Shown one piece after another: positions 1 to 7,062 of a stretch of DNA of 8,637 bases. Each line of letters opens with the position of its first letter. Position 1 is the first letter of the stretch. The position numbers and the translations under genes were made by a program. Source of the stretch: JANLHG01 sp964359745 (GTDB lineage Bacteria > Patescibacteriota > Minisyncoccia > Phycocordibacterales > PALSA-1337); contig CAYHTR010000019.1 of NCBI GenBank assembly GCA_964359745.1, positions 1 to 8,637 of the forward strand. The letters are read 5' to 3'. The notes under the pieces were generated by a model, which was not told where the DNA came from, did not search any database, and saw nothing but the letters and a program-made list of their open reading frames with translations.

Positions 1-13
1 TGTATTGCATTCG

Positions 14-39
14 CCCCCTTCCTTTGTAAAGGAAGGGGG
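14..39. repeat. Perfect GC-rich hairpin, REP-like palindrome downstream of the ABC operon
   Basis: Two 12-base arms, CCCCCTTCCTTT (14-25) and AAAGGAAGGGGG (28-39), are perfect reverse complements around a central GT. A further TTGGGGG block follows at 40-46, then a run of nine T at 52-60. On the minus strand, where the operon is transcribed, no U-run follows the hairpin, so it is not a classic intrinsic terminator for the permease gene. On the plus strand the T-run lies 12 bases beyond the stem, which is too far for a textbook terminator. The C-run/G-run palindrome with a flanking second G-block resembles the short dispersed palindromes (REP-like or non-autonomous elements) found in many copies in bacterial genomes. 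It may still protect the 3' end of the operon mRNA. The hairpin is directly visible; repeat-family membership is inferred. Confidence 0.6.
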
Positions 40-58
40 TTGGGGGATGGATTTTTTT

Positions 59-1270
59 TTACTCATACTTCAACGCTTCTATCGGATTGAGCCCCGATGC
101 CCTACGAGCGGGATAATATCCAAAAATAATACCAATAAATGTCGACACACCAAAAGCAAGTAACACAGAAAATAAACTGACACTTGCTTGAACAATACCT
201 GTTGACGAAACAATAAACGCTATAAGCCAACCAAGAATTACGCCCACAAATCCACCGATAAATGTTAACATAACCGCTTCAACAAGAAATTGCACATTAA
301 TATCTTTCTTTTTTGCGCCTATAGCCTTTCTTAAGCCAATTTCTCGAGTGCGTTCTGTCACGGTTGTAAGCATCATATTCATAATACCAATTCCTCCCAC
401 CACCAAAGAGATGCCGGCAATTGACGCCAAAAATAAAGTAAAAGTGGTAACCACTTGAGAAAGCGCCCCAAGAATATCCTCCTGAGAAATAATAGAAAAA
501 TCAGCTTCTGCCACCCTGTGTTTAGTCATTAAAATATCATTAATGGAATTGCGAACGGTATTCATTTCATTCTTATTCGTAACACTAACAGCGATTGTTG
601 AAAGGTAATCGCTCCCGCTTAATATTTTTTGCATAGTTGAAATGGGAACCATAACCATATCATCCGGCCCGGAAAAACCAGCCCCGCCTTTGGCGGTTAA
701 TAAACCAATAACGGTAAAACTGCTTCCATTTATGCGAATTTTTTTCCCAATTGGACTATCTGCGCCGTATAAGTCAGTAGCAATAGTCGCCCCCAATACT
801 GCCACGCGAGCAATGCTCCTGACATTGGCATCAGAAATAAAAGAACCATCGGAAATAGAAGTGTTATGCACTTCTTCATAGGTTGTTGCCACGCCGGTAA
901 CAGTGCTATTGGTATTATTGCCTGTAGAAGCTACAATTTGAAATCTACGAGACGATTCTGGCGAAACATAAGCTATGTCTGGAACTGTTTGGATAGCATC
1001 TACATCTTCATTTTTAAGGGTCTGAGCTGAACCACGACCAGAAGAAACAATTCCCCTACCTGGTTGAATAACTCCCGGAAGAATAGTAAGAAGATTGGAA
1101 CCAAGACCTTCAATACTTGATTGAATTTGATTTTTTGCTCCTTGACCTATAGCAAGCATAGCTATAACTGAGGCAATACCAATCACAATTCCCAACATAG
1201 TAAGTCCTGATCTTACTTTATTTCCAAGAAGGGCTATTGATGTTTCGTGTAATAAATCAGATATTGTCAT
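59..1270 (-). CDS. MacB/FtsX-type ABC transporter permease
   Basis: Inner-membrane subunit of an ABC exporter of the MacB type, expected to work as a dimer with the ATPase encoded just upstream. These proteins use ATP hydrolysis in the cytoplasm to move an extracytoplasmic domain mechanically, rather than forming a classic channel. The 403 residues show the standard layout. TM1 is at about 20-42, a large extracytoplasmic MacB_PCD-like domain at about 45-270, TM2 at about 272-297, TM3 at about 328-353 and TM4 at about 364-384. Family hallmarks are the cytoplasmic loop TERTREIGLRKAIGAKKKDI (residues 305-324) after TM2 and the C-terminal GYYPARRASGLNPIEALKYE. Length and four-helix topology are typical, with no truncation. 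The ATG overlaps the end of the ATPase gene by 14 bases, so translation is probably coupled. Stop is TAA. The substrate cannot be told from sequence: peptides, lipophilic antibiotics or lipoprotein-like cargo are all possible. Confidence 0.95.
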   Translation of the reverse strand: MTISDLLHETSIALLGNKVRSGLTMLGIVIGIASVIAMLAIGQGAKNQIQSSIEGLGSNLLTILPGVIQPGRGIVSSGRGSAQTLKNEDVDAIQTVPDIAYVSPESSRRFQIVASTGNNTNSTVTGVATTYEEVHNTSISDGSFISDANVRSIARVAVLGATIATDLYGADSPIGKKIRINGSSFTVIGLLTAKGGAGFSGPDDMVMVPISTMQKILSGSDYLSTIAVSVTNKNEMNTVRNSINDILMTKHRVAEADFSIISQEDILGALSQVVTTFTLFLASIAGISLVVGGIGIMNMMLTTVTERTREIGLRKAIGAKKKDINVQFLVEAVMLTFIGGFVGVILGWLIAFIVSSTGIVQASVSLFSVLLAFGVSTFIGIIFGYYPARRASGLNPIEALKYE

Positions 1271-1931
1271 AAATTAAACCATCTCTTATATGAATAATTC
1301 TATTTGCGTGTTCAGCGACATCATGCTCGTGGGTTATTAATATAATAGTTCTGCCTTCTTCTTTATTAAGTCGTTGAAATGTTCCTAACACAATTTCGCC
1401 TGTTTTTGTATCAAGATTTCCAGTTGGTTCATCTGCCATAATAAGTGATGGATTATTGACAAGGGCTCGGGCAATGGCCACTCGTTGTATTTGACCCCCA
1501 GAAAGTTGATTGGAAAGATGGTTCCATCTGTTTTCTTCCAAACCCGCAGAAAAAAGTGCTTTCCCTGCTATTTTTTCTCTCTCAACTAATGGGATATTTG
1601 CATATACAAGCGGTAACATCACATTACGCAACACAGTGGTGCGAGAAAGAAGATTGAATGATTGAAATACAAAACCAATTTTCTTTCCACGAATATCGGC
1701 AAGTTCATCATCAGAAAGTTTTGATACATCTTCACCATCTAGATGATATGTTCCTGAAGTTGGTGTATCTAGTGCCCCAAGAATATGCATAAGTGTTGAT
1801 TTACCTGAACCAGATGGACCCATAATTGCCACAAATTCACCATCTTTTATAGTGAAAGAAACTCCTTTAAGCGCCGGAGTTTCCACATCTCCATTGACAT
1901 ATGTTTTTTTAATATCTTTACACTCAATCAT
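1257..1931 (-). CDS. MacB/LolD/YknY-like ABC transporter ATP-binding protein
   Basis: Cytoplasmic ATPase that powers the adjacent permease. All nucleotide-binding motifs are intact in the 224 residues: Walker A GPSGSGKST (38-46), Q-loop Gln90 in FVFQSFNLL, signature LSGGQ (143-147), Walker B LIMADEP (163-169), D-loop NLD (172-174) and switch His201. The sequence around the Q-loop and the TGNLDTKTG stretch is characteristic of the LolD/MacB/SalX branch. Length is the normal stand-alone size, so this is a separate NBD and not the fused MacB of proteobacteria. Its ATG directly abuts the TAA of the membrane fusion protein gene, and its TGA stop lies inside the first codons of the permease gene. 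That TGA ends the protein at the expected family position, evidence that UGA is read as stop in this genome. No Shine-Dalgarno sequence is visible, so the start probably depends on coupling to the upstream gene. Confidence 0.96.
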   Translation of the reverse strand: MIECKDIKKTYVNGDVETPALKGVSFTIKDGEFVAIMGPSGSGKSTLMHILGALDTPTSGTYHLDGEDVSKLSDDELADIRGKKIGFVFQSFNLLSRTTVLRNVMLPLVYANIPLVEREKIAGKALFSAGLEENRWNHLSNQLSGGQIQRVAIARALVNNPSLIMADEPTGNLDTKTGEIVLGTFQRLNKEEGRTIILITHEHDVAEHANRIIHIRDGLIYDNI

Positions 1932-3587
1932 TTATTGTGTTCTACGATTATTATTTCCTCCAATATTAAATATATTAGATGTCCTAGGCGTAGCTACAGC
2001 AGTTGTTTGTGCAGAAAAATTAATTGTTCGTATAATAATAGAATCTCCCTCATTAACACCAGATGTTATTTCCGATTGCGTGTCATTAGAAATACCAACT
2101 TCTACAGTTATATTTTTAGGTTTTCCATTATTTAATATTTGAACCAAACTAATATTTCTAGAAGTTTTAATTGCTGAATTTGGAACAATAAGTACATCTG
2201 GTTTTGAGTCGTTTATAATTGACGCTGACACACTCATACCTGATTTAACTCTTTCATCTTGAGTATCAAATGTAATTTGCACAGAATAAGTCACAACACC
2301 CTGAGTAACAGTGCCTATTGTATCTATTTCTGTAACTTCTCCTGTAATTGAAAGATCTGGAACAGCATCAAATGAAAGTGTGGCTTTATCACCTAATTTT
2401 ATTTTTGCTGCATCTAGTTCATTAAGGGATATATTAGCAATTTTTTGATTAGTAATTAATGTTGCAATAGCAGTACCAGATGATGAGGAATCTCCTTTTT
2501 TCACATTAAGCTTTGCGATAATTCCATCAAACGGTGCTCTAATAAAATAATCAGCATAAGCATATTCTTTTTGTCTAACAGACAATTCTTGTGATCGAAT
2601 ATCAAGAGGATCAGGACCATTCTGTAATTTTATTAGTGATTGCTGTTTTTCACGCAAAGTGCTAACAGAATTTATTATACTATCTTTAATTGAAAGCAAA
2701 TTAAGAAGATTATTGTTAATTTTTCCGGTCCAACTATTTATATCAGCAATCGTGCTTACAGCTAAAGATTGATTTCGGTCCGATTTTTGTGAAATTACAT
2801 AATCAACGGTATTTTTGGCATCTTTAATACCATCAGAAAGACTTTTAACAGTATCATAAGTATTAATAATAAGTGATTCAATGCTTGAAGTAGCGCTTGT
2901 TCTACTAAGAGTTTTATATTGAACTAGAGTCGCATCATATTTGGTATTGGCGATTCCAATGCTTTTTACTGCTTTGTCTCTATATTCTCGAGCGGTATCA
3001 CCAATATATAATACATTTTGCTCATTAAGATAACTTCCGTTTTTATAAAAAAGATCAGAAAGACCAGTAACAATATTTGGCATATCTAGAAAAGCGTTAG
3101 AAACTGCGCTAAATCCATCATCAGCTCCTTTTTGACTAGCTTGAATAGCGTTTTCAAGAGCATTTTGTGTCTGTATGAGAGAAACCGCATCTGCCGGTTG
3201 TGTTAGTTTAGCCAGCGCAATTCGTGCACTTTCAAGAGCTATTTCTGCATCTCGTGGATCAATAGTAGCAATAAGCGTTCCAGCTTTTACCTCTTGACCA
3301 TTTACTACTTGAACAAAAACTATATCTCCAGAGACCTTTGGTTTTATATCTACCTGCTTTAAAGTTGAAACCTGTCCTGTGGCAGAAACAGAAGATATAA
3401 TTGTTCCTCTTTCTACTTTACTTAAAACATAAGAAACAGTTGTGGATGAATTACTTATTTTTCCATAAATATAATATCCTATAAGTAAAATAATTATCAA
3501 CGCAAAACCCGAAAGGATTTTATGTTTTTTTATTTTAATTTTTATATTCTGTATCTTTGTATGTTGTAATATTTTGTGGATATTCAT
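1932..3587 (-). CDS. Long HlyD/MacA/YknX-like membrane fusion protein (periplasmic adaptor)
   Basis: Extracytoplasmic adaptor of the exporter. A basic N-terminus and one hydrophobic anchor (about 27-42) tether it to the membrane. The first half of the barrel-sandwich/lipoyl-like domain lies at about 65-110 (VSGDIVFVQVVNGQEVKAGT, 85-104). Its second half is at about 347-378 (FIRAPFDGIIAKLNVKKGD). A beta-barrel domain (about 382-460) and a membrane-proximal domain containing VPNSAIKTSRN (468-478) follow, then a polar Asn/Gly/Thr-rich tail. The odd part is the helical region between the two lipoyl halves: about 235 residues (111-346), against roughly 60-100 in typical MacA. It includes an extra helical block at about 155-310 with few charges of the normal coiled-coil type. 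Total length of 551 compares with about 370 for MacA. The ATG lies 4 bases after the DUF5666 gene. The family is clear; the role of the extra domain is unknown. Confidence 0.93.
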   Translation of the reverse strand: MNIHKILQHTKIQNIKIKIKKHKILSGFALIIILLIGYYIYGKISNSSTTVSYVLSKVERGTIISSVSATGQVSTLKQVDIKPKVSGDIVFVQVVNGQEVKAGTLIATIDPRDAEIALESARIALAKLTQPADAVSLIQTQNALENAIQASQKGADDGFSAVSNAFLDMPNIVTGLSDLFYKNGSYLNEQNVLYIGDTAREYRDKAVKSIGIANTKYDATLVQYKTLSRTSATSSIESLIINTYDTVKSLSDGIKDAKNTVDYVISQKSDRNQSLAVSTIADINSWTGKINNNLLNLLSIKDSIINSVSTLREKQQSLIKLQNGPDPLDIRSQELSVRQKEYAYADYFIRAPFDGIIAKLNVKKGDSSSSGTAIATLITNQKIANISLNELDAAKIKLGDKATLSFDAVPDLSITGEVTEIDTIGTVTQGVVTYSVQITFDTQDERVKSGMSVSASIINDSKPDVLIVPNSAIKTSRNISLVQILNNGKPKNITVEVGISNDTQSEITSGVNEGDSIIIRTINFSAQTTAVATPRTSNIFNIGGNNNRRTQ

Positions 3588-3591
3588 TGGA

Positions 3592-4008
3592 TTATTTTTT
3601 CTGAATAATACGAATTAATTTTGCTTCAATTTTTCCATCTGGGGTAGGTACCCCAATAATCGCCACTGTATCATCAATCTTCAAATCAGTGATAGCTACA
3701 TTATCCACTTCCTTTTTTATCAATGTATCTTTTGTAATAACTACTGCTTGTTCTTTTCCTTCACGGCTGGAAACAGCAATAATATCATTATCAATCTTTA
3801 TTATTGTGCCTATTGTGCCATGACTATTCATAAATTCTCGTTTACCAAAAAAATTCCTATCATAATTTTTATCCCACATTGTTCCAAACATGGCTTTATG
3901 ATATCCCATTGTCATTCCTAATCTAAAAGAACCGAGAGACACTATTATGATCACCAAAATAATAATAGCAACTTTAAATTTTTGTGGGTTGGAAAAATGA
4001 TGATTCAT
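3592..4008 (-). CDS. Membrane-anchored DUF5666-like protein
   Basis: Small protein of 138 residues with one N-terminal transmembrane anchor (about 12-29). A short linker containing MGYHKAMFG (34-42) follows, then a compact beta-rich domain at about 64-135. The domain pattern GTIGTIIKIDNDIIAV, TKDTLIKK, ITDLKIDDTVAIIGVP and DGKIEAKLIRI fits the DUF5666/OB-like family. Members have a repeated 'T-x-I ... DLK-x-GD-x-V ... G ... A-x-x-I' plan, often sit outside the membrane and have no established activity. Its ATG overlaps the upstream two-helix membrane protein gene by 35 bases. I kept this start because no other Met precedes the membrane anchor. Only 4 bases separate its TAA from the adaptor gene. 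Position between the sigma/anti-sigma pair and the exporter suggests an envelope accessory or sensing role, but that is inference. No catalytic residues are apparent. Confidence 0.8.
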   Translation of the reverse strand: MNHHFSNPQKFKVAIIILVIIIVSLGSFRLGMTMGYHKAMFGTMWDKNYDRNFFGKREFMNSHGTIGTIIKIDNDIIAVSSREGKEQAVVITKDTLIKKEVDNVAITDLKIDDTVAIIGVPTPDGKIEAKLIRIIQKK

Positions 4009-4312
4009 AATATTTTTTTAATGATTTAAGTAAAGCAAACACCGCTATCAAACACGCCATAACACTCATAAAAGGCAACTCTTCAATAAGTGCTGACACA
4101 AAATCGTTCCAATAAACTATTATTACTGCACTGTCAGTAAAAGTAAGTTTGAAGGATTCTATAAAACCAGTGCTAATTAGGTCTCTATAAAGCCATAAAC
4201 TTGTAGTAACTACAAATAATAACGACCAATATATCCTTATTTTAAGCCTTTTTTCTGACTCATACGCGATGCATTGCATCACTTTTTCATATAAACCATT
4301 TGGCATTTCCAT
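3974..4312 (-). CDS. Small two-helix membrane protein, candidate anti-sigma factor
   Basis: A 112-residue protein when started at the ATG at 4312. A longer reading from a TTG at 4348 would add 12 residues and overlap the sigma gene by 31 bases. I prefer the ATG because it begins 5 bases after the sigma factor stop and the residues that follow (MEMPNGLYEKVMQCIAYESE) look like a natural cytoplasmic N-terminus. About 25 charged residues are followed by TM1 (about 26-42), an extracytoplasmic loop of about 40 residues and TM2 (about 82-97), then a short tail. The 'P-x-GL-x-x-x-V/I-x-x-I' start of a short amphipathic helix ahead of a membrane segment is common in membrane-bound anti-sigma factors. 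Direct coupling to an ECF sigma gene supports this role. There is no zinc-binding HxxxCxxC motif, so it is not a ZAS-type anti-sigma. The function is inferred from context. Confidence 0.6.
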   Translation of the reverse strand: MEMPNGLYEKVMQCIAYESEKRLKIRIYWSLLFVVTTSLWLYRDLISTGFIESFKLTFTDSAVIIVYWNDFVSALIEELPFMSVMACLIAVFALLKSLKKYYESSFFQPTKI

Positions 4313-4317
4313 ATACT

Positions 4318-4872
4318 TTATACGACTAAACCTCTTAATTTGGTGCAAGCTCTGCGATATCTGCTTTTTATAGTATCTATTGATACTCCTAAAATATCGC
4401 TTATTTCTTGAAAAGTAAGCTCTTCTTTCAAATGAAGTGTCAGTACAATTTGATATATAGGTGAAAGCGTATTAATATGTTTTTGCAAATCTTGAACTTT
4501 TAGCGAAGTATCAAAAATATCCTCCGCACTTAGTGAAACATCAATTACTGTATCTTCAATAAAATTTCCATCTTCAGTGTCAAATGAAGAAATAGGAATT
4601 TCTTTTTTATTTTTTATTGAATCTAAAAAAGTATTTTTAGCGATTGTATAAAGCCACGGCTTAAAACTACGATGAGTGTTAAATCTTTTTATTTTTTTCC
4701 ATGCTTTTACAAAAGCATCTTGCACTATATCTTCCGCATCACTTTTATTTCCAGAAAGTCGCATCACAAAATCATAAAGCGACTTGATATATCGCCTGAC
4801 AATAATCCCATACGCTTCATTATCCCCTTTTCGCGTCTTATCTATAAGTTCATTATCCGAAAACTCTAACAT
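4318..4872 (-). CDS. ECF-type RNA polymerase sigma factor (sigma-70 family)
   Basis: Alternative sigma factor that directs RNA polymerase to stress-type promoters. Its 184 residues hold just the two ECF regions. Region 2 is at about 20-88, with the core-binding and -10 recognition segment DAEDIVQDAFVKAWKKI (45-61) and FKPWLYTIAKNTFLDSIK (70-87). Region 4 is at about 130-180, with the helix-turn-helix LTFQEISDILGVSIDTIKSR (152-171) that contacts the -35 element. An acidic linker (98-121) joins them. Regions 1.1 and 3 are absent, as expected for ECF factors. The gene begins 22 bases after the stop of the secreted CotH-like gene and runs into the candidate anti-sigma gene with 5 bases between. 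No Shine-Dalgarno site precedes the ATG (the nearest purines, GAG, touch it). The ECF subgroup cannot be assigned by eye. Autoregulation of the downstream exporter operon is the likely output. Confidence 0.95.
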   Translation of the reverse strand: MLEFSDNELIDKTRKGDNEAYGIIVRRYIKSLYDFVMRLSGNKSDAEDIVQDAFVKAWKKIKRFNTHRSFKPWLYTIAKNTFLDSIKNKKEIPISSFDTEDGNFIEDTVIDVSLSAEDIFDTSLKVQDLQKHINTLSPIYQIVLTLHLKEELTFQEISDILGVSIDTIKSRYRRACTKLRGLVV

Positions 4873-4894
4873 CTCATAATACTACACAAATCTT

Positions 4895-7054
4895 CTATTT
4901 AAACAAACTTTCAATTCCTTCAAAAATATTTGTCATAAAAAAGATATAATGCCTTTCTGATATCGGAGAAGAACTAGGATTAGCAATAATTTCCACCCTA
5001 ACAGGTGAAGAGCAAATCATATCAGCAGTACATAATCTAAAGTAGTAGATTCCTGTTCCTCCAGTCCAGGTGTAAGAAAGGGTTTGAGATTGTCCTTGGG
5101 ATAAGGCTGAAACTGATTTAGGTATCCAATCAACGAAATAATCATTATTTGTAGAATATTGGAACTTTGCTGTAAAAGCTTGTGATGAAGCTGTGCCATT
5201 GTTGGTAATACTACCTATGATTGTCATACTTCCTGCGTAAATCTGATTTGCAACACCTGTGGAACTGCCATTGACAGATATGGAGTTGACAATAAGATTG
5301 GGAGTGCCTGAAATTGTTGGAGTAATTGGAAGTGGAAGAGGAATTTCTGTTGGGGGTGAATTTTGAGTAACGAGAATATTAAATGTTCTTGAACCACTCG
5401 CACCAAAGCGTTCATTTGAAACAGTTACATCATAAATACCCGCATAAGTATCAGGAATAGATGGTAAAATAAGTTCGAAAGAGATACCATCTCGTGATTT
5501 GCTTTTTAGAGTAAATTGATACATTTTGCTCTTAAATGTGATGAGGCTTTCTATATCAGTCGCCACCGCCCCACGCCAATAAAGTATTACTTTAGAACCA
5601 GCAATCGCCGAGCTTGGTGAAAAAACAAAAGAATAAAAAGGAGAAACTTCAACCATAGACATAGATGGATTATTCGTTACGACACTTTTTAATTGAGTGG
5701 GTTTAATTTTTGAATTTGAATAAGAAGTTAATGAATTATTAATTCTTGTTTTATACGCATTATCGCAGTATTGATTGAGGGTATTTATATTTTTAATTGA
5801 TTCTACTGCTTTTATATTGGATTCTTCATTAATAAACGGTATATGTGTCTTGCCGATATAATTTGAAAACTCAGGCAATCCAAAGTATAAAGCGTAATTA
5901 TAGAACGCAACTCTTATATAATTTTTTAATGGCTCTTTATTACCTATAAAAGGAAAACGATCTACTATTGAGAGCATTTTATTAAGAGATTCTGGATTAT
6001 CAAAAATTTCTCGACTGATTTTATAATAGATATTTTTGTATTTAATTTTTTCTTCTAGAGACAATTTCTCCAATTCTTTTTCAATTCCAGCTGGTGTTAC
6101 CGGCAAACCACAATCAAAAGACATATCAAAATCAAACGGCACTGTCTTCCATAAACCAGTTGATTTATCTTTCCCATAATCTTCATTCTGGAAAAGAAAA
6201 TGATCGTTAAGATTTACAAAATCTGAAAGCAGAAAATATCTAATGGCATTTTCTGGGTCAAGTTTAATATCTTTTTTAATCTTTCCTTCCTCATAATGTA
6301 TGGAGAAAAAATGGTCTCCTGTTTTTTGATAACTTGAAGTTTTTCCAGCACCGCTTGCTTCAACTAGTTCACTTAGATTATATTGTGACAAAAGAGGAAT
6401 TTGATCATCTGGTTCATTACTGCGTTGAAGCATCAAATACTTATACTCTTTATTTTTATCAAAATTAGTATCAGTTGAATTAAATAAAATACTTCCAAAA
6501 GCTACTACATCAGGTGTCGGCACTCCAAATGAACGAAACAGAGAGTATATAAAATATTCTTTGAGTAATACATTAATACCTGTTGGAGCTATAAATTGTG
6601 TTGATTCCCATATTTCACAGTCCGGAACAAGACGAATTTTTTGATAATTAAGCGAATCTCTTCCAAAAAAAGTTGTCATCCCATTAAACAACGGTTTAGG
6701 TTGATTTTTTTTGTCTTTTTTATCAAATTTTAGATTAAGCACAGGCGGATTGCAGGAATCACGACTGTTTCCTTTTTTTTCGTATTCAATATCCCACGAT
6801 CTTATGTAATTGCCAGCATCTGATACTTCGGTTAGTACGCCCTTATTGTCACCTTCAAGTTTTATATTTTTACCCTTAGTATCTAAAATAAATCTTCTTA
6901 TAGGAGTAGAAACACTAACACTTACTGAAGCTTCTTGTTCTTTGCCTATTATTGTATTTAAAAAGGCACCAATGTCAGAAAAAATATCAGCATAAGCATA
7001 AGATGGAAAAATTAACACCCCAGCAACAAAAACAAAAATAGTAAAGCGTCTCAT
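4895..7054 (-). CDS. Secreted CotH-kinase-like protein with Ig/IPT-like and CARDB-like domains
   Basis: Exported 719-residue protein. A signal peptide (1-22, probable cleavage AYA|D) is followed by a catalytic-looking module at about 95-430. It has Cys101-NPPVLNLKF, then RLVPDC (141-146), LLKEYFIYSLF (163-173), NLNDHFLFQNED (281-292) and VPFDFDMSF (305-313). The Asn/Asp283-284 and D-x-D (308/310) pattern resembles the catalytic and metal-binding residues of CotH-type atypical secreted kinases. Cys101 and Cys146 may form a disulfide. An IPT/TIG- or Ig-like domain lies at about 475-563, a Pro-rich linker at 567-585 and a CARDB-like adhesion fold at about 584-690. No sortase motif or clear C-terminal anchor is visible, so it may be released or held by its binding domains. 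It has its own extended -10 promoter with the ATG almost at the predicted transcript start. The kinase assignment is by motif only; cell-surface or host-contact function is inference. Confidence 0.6.
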   Translation of the reverse strand: MRRFTIFVFVAGVLIFPSYAYADIFSDIGAFLNTIIGKEQEASVSVSVSTPIRRFILDTKGKNIKLEGDNKGVLTEVSDAGNYIRSWDIEYEKKGNSRDSCNPPVLNLKFDKKDKKNQPKPLFNGMTTFFGRDSLNYQKIRLVPDCEIWESTQFIAPTGINVLLKEYFIYSLFRSFGVPTPDVVAFGSILFNSTDTNFDKNKEYKYLMLQRSNEPDDQIPLLSQYNLSELVEASGAGKTSSYQKTGDHFFSIHYEEGKIKKDIKLDPENAIRYFLLSDFVNLNDHFLFQNEDYGKDKSTGLWKTVPFDFDMSFDCGLPVTPAGIEKELEKLSLEEKIKYKNIYYKISREIFDNPESLNKMLSIVDRFPFIGNKEPLKNYIRVAFYNYALYFGLPEFSNYIGKTHIPFINEESNIKAVESIKNINTLNQYCDNAYKTRINNSLTSYSNSKIKPTQLKSVVTNNPSMSMVEVSPFYSFVFSPSSAIAGSKVILYWRGAVATDIESLITFKSKMYQFTLKSKSRDGISFELILPSIPDTYAGIYDVTVSNERFGASGSRTFNILVTQNSPPTEIPLPLPITPTISGTPNLIVNSISVNGSSTGVANQIYAGSMTIIGSITNNGTASSQAFTAKFQYSTNNDYFVDWIPKSVSALSQGQSQTLSYTWTGGTGIYYFRLCTADMICSSPVRVEIIANPSSSPISERHYIFFMTNIFEGIESLFK

Positions 7055-7062
7055 ACCCTATA

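Noticed and set aside
14..60. Plus-strand intrinsic terminator formed by the hairpin and the T9 run
   Set aside because: The T-run begins 12 bases after the stem, part of it belongs to the permease stop and last bases, and no plus-strand gene is visible to be terminated.
642..881. Plus-strand open frame of 79 codons
   Set aside because: It lies wholly opposite the well-supported permease gene, has no family resemblance and no promoter, so it is a shadow frame.
1852..2142. Plus-strand open frame of 96 codons across the ATPase/adaptor junction
   Set aside because: Both minus-strand genes are strongly supported here, and the plus frame has low-complexity, unrecognisable content.
4900..4930. 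GGAATT on the minus strand near the end of the CotH-like gene as an ECF -35 (GGAACTT-like) for sigma autoregulation
   Set aside because: No matching ECF -10 (CGTC/GTCT-like) is found at the right distance, and one hexamer in AT-rich coding DNA is not evidence.
4936..4965. GATAT/ATATC inverted repeat followed by a T-run on the minus strand
   Set aside because: It is inside the CotH-like coding sequence, with a 5-bp AT-rich stem too weak for a terminator.
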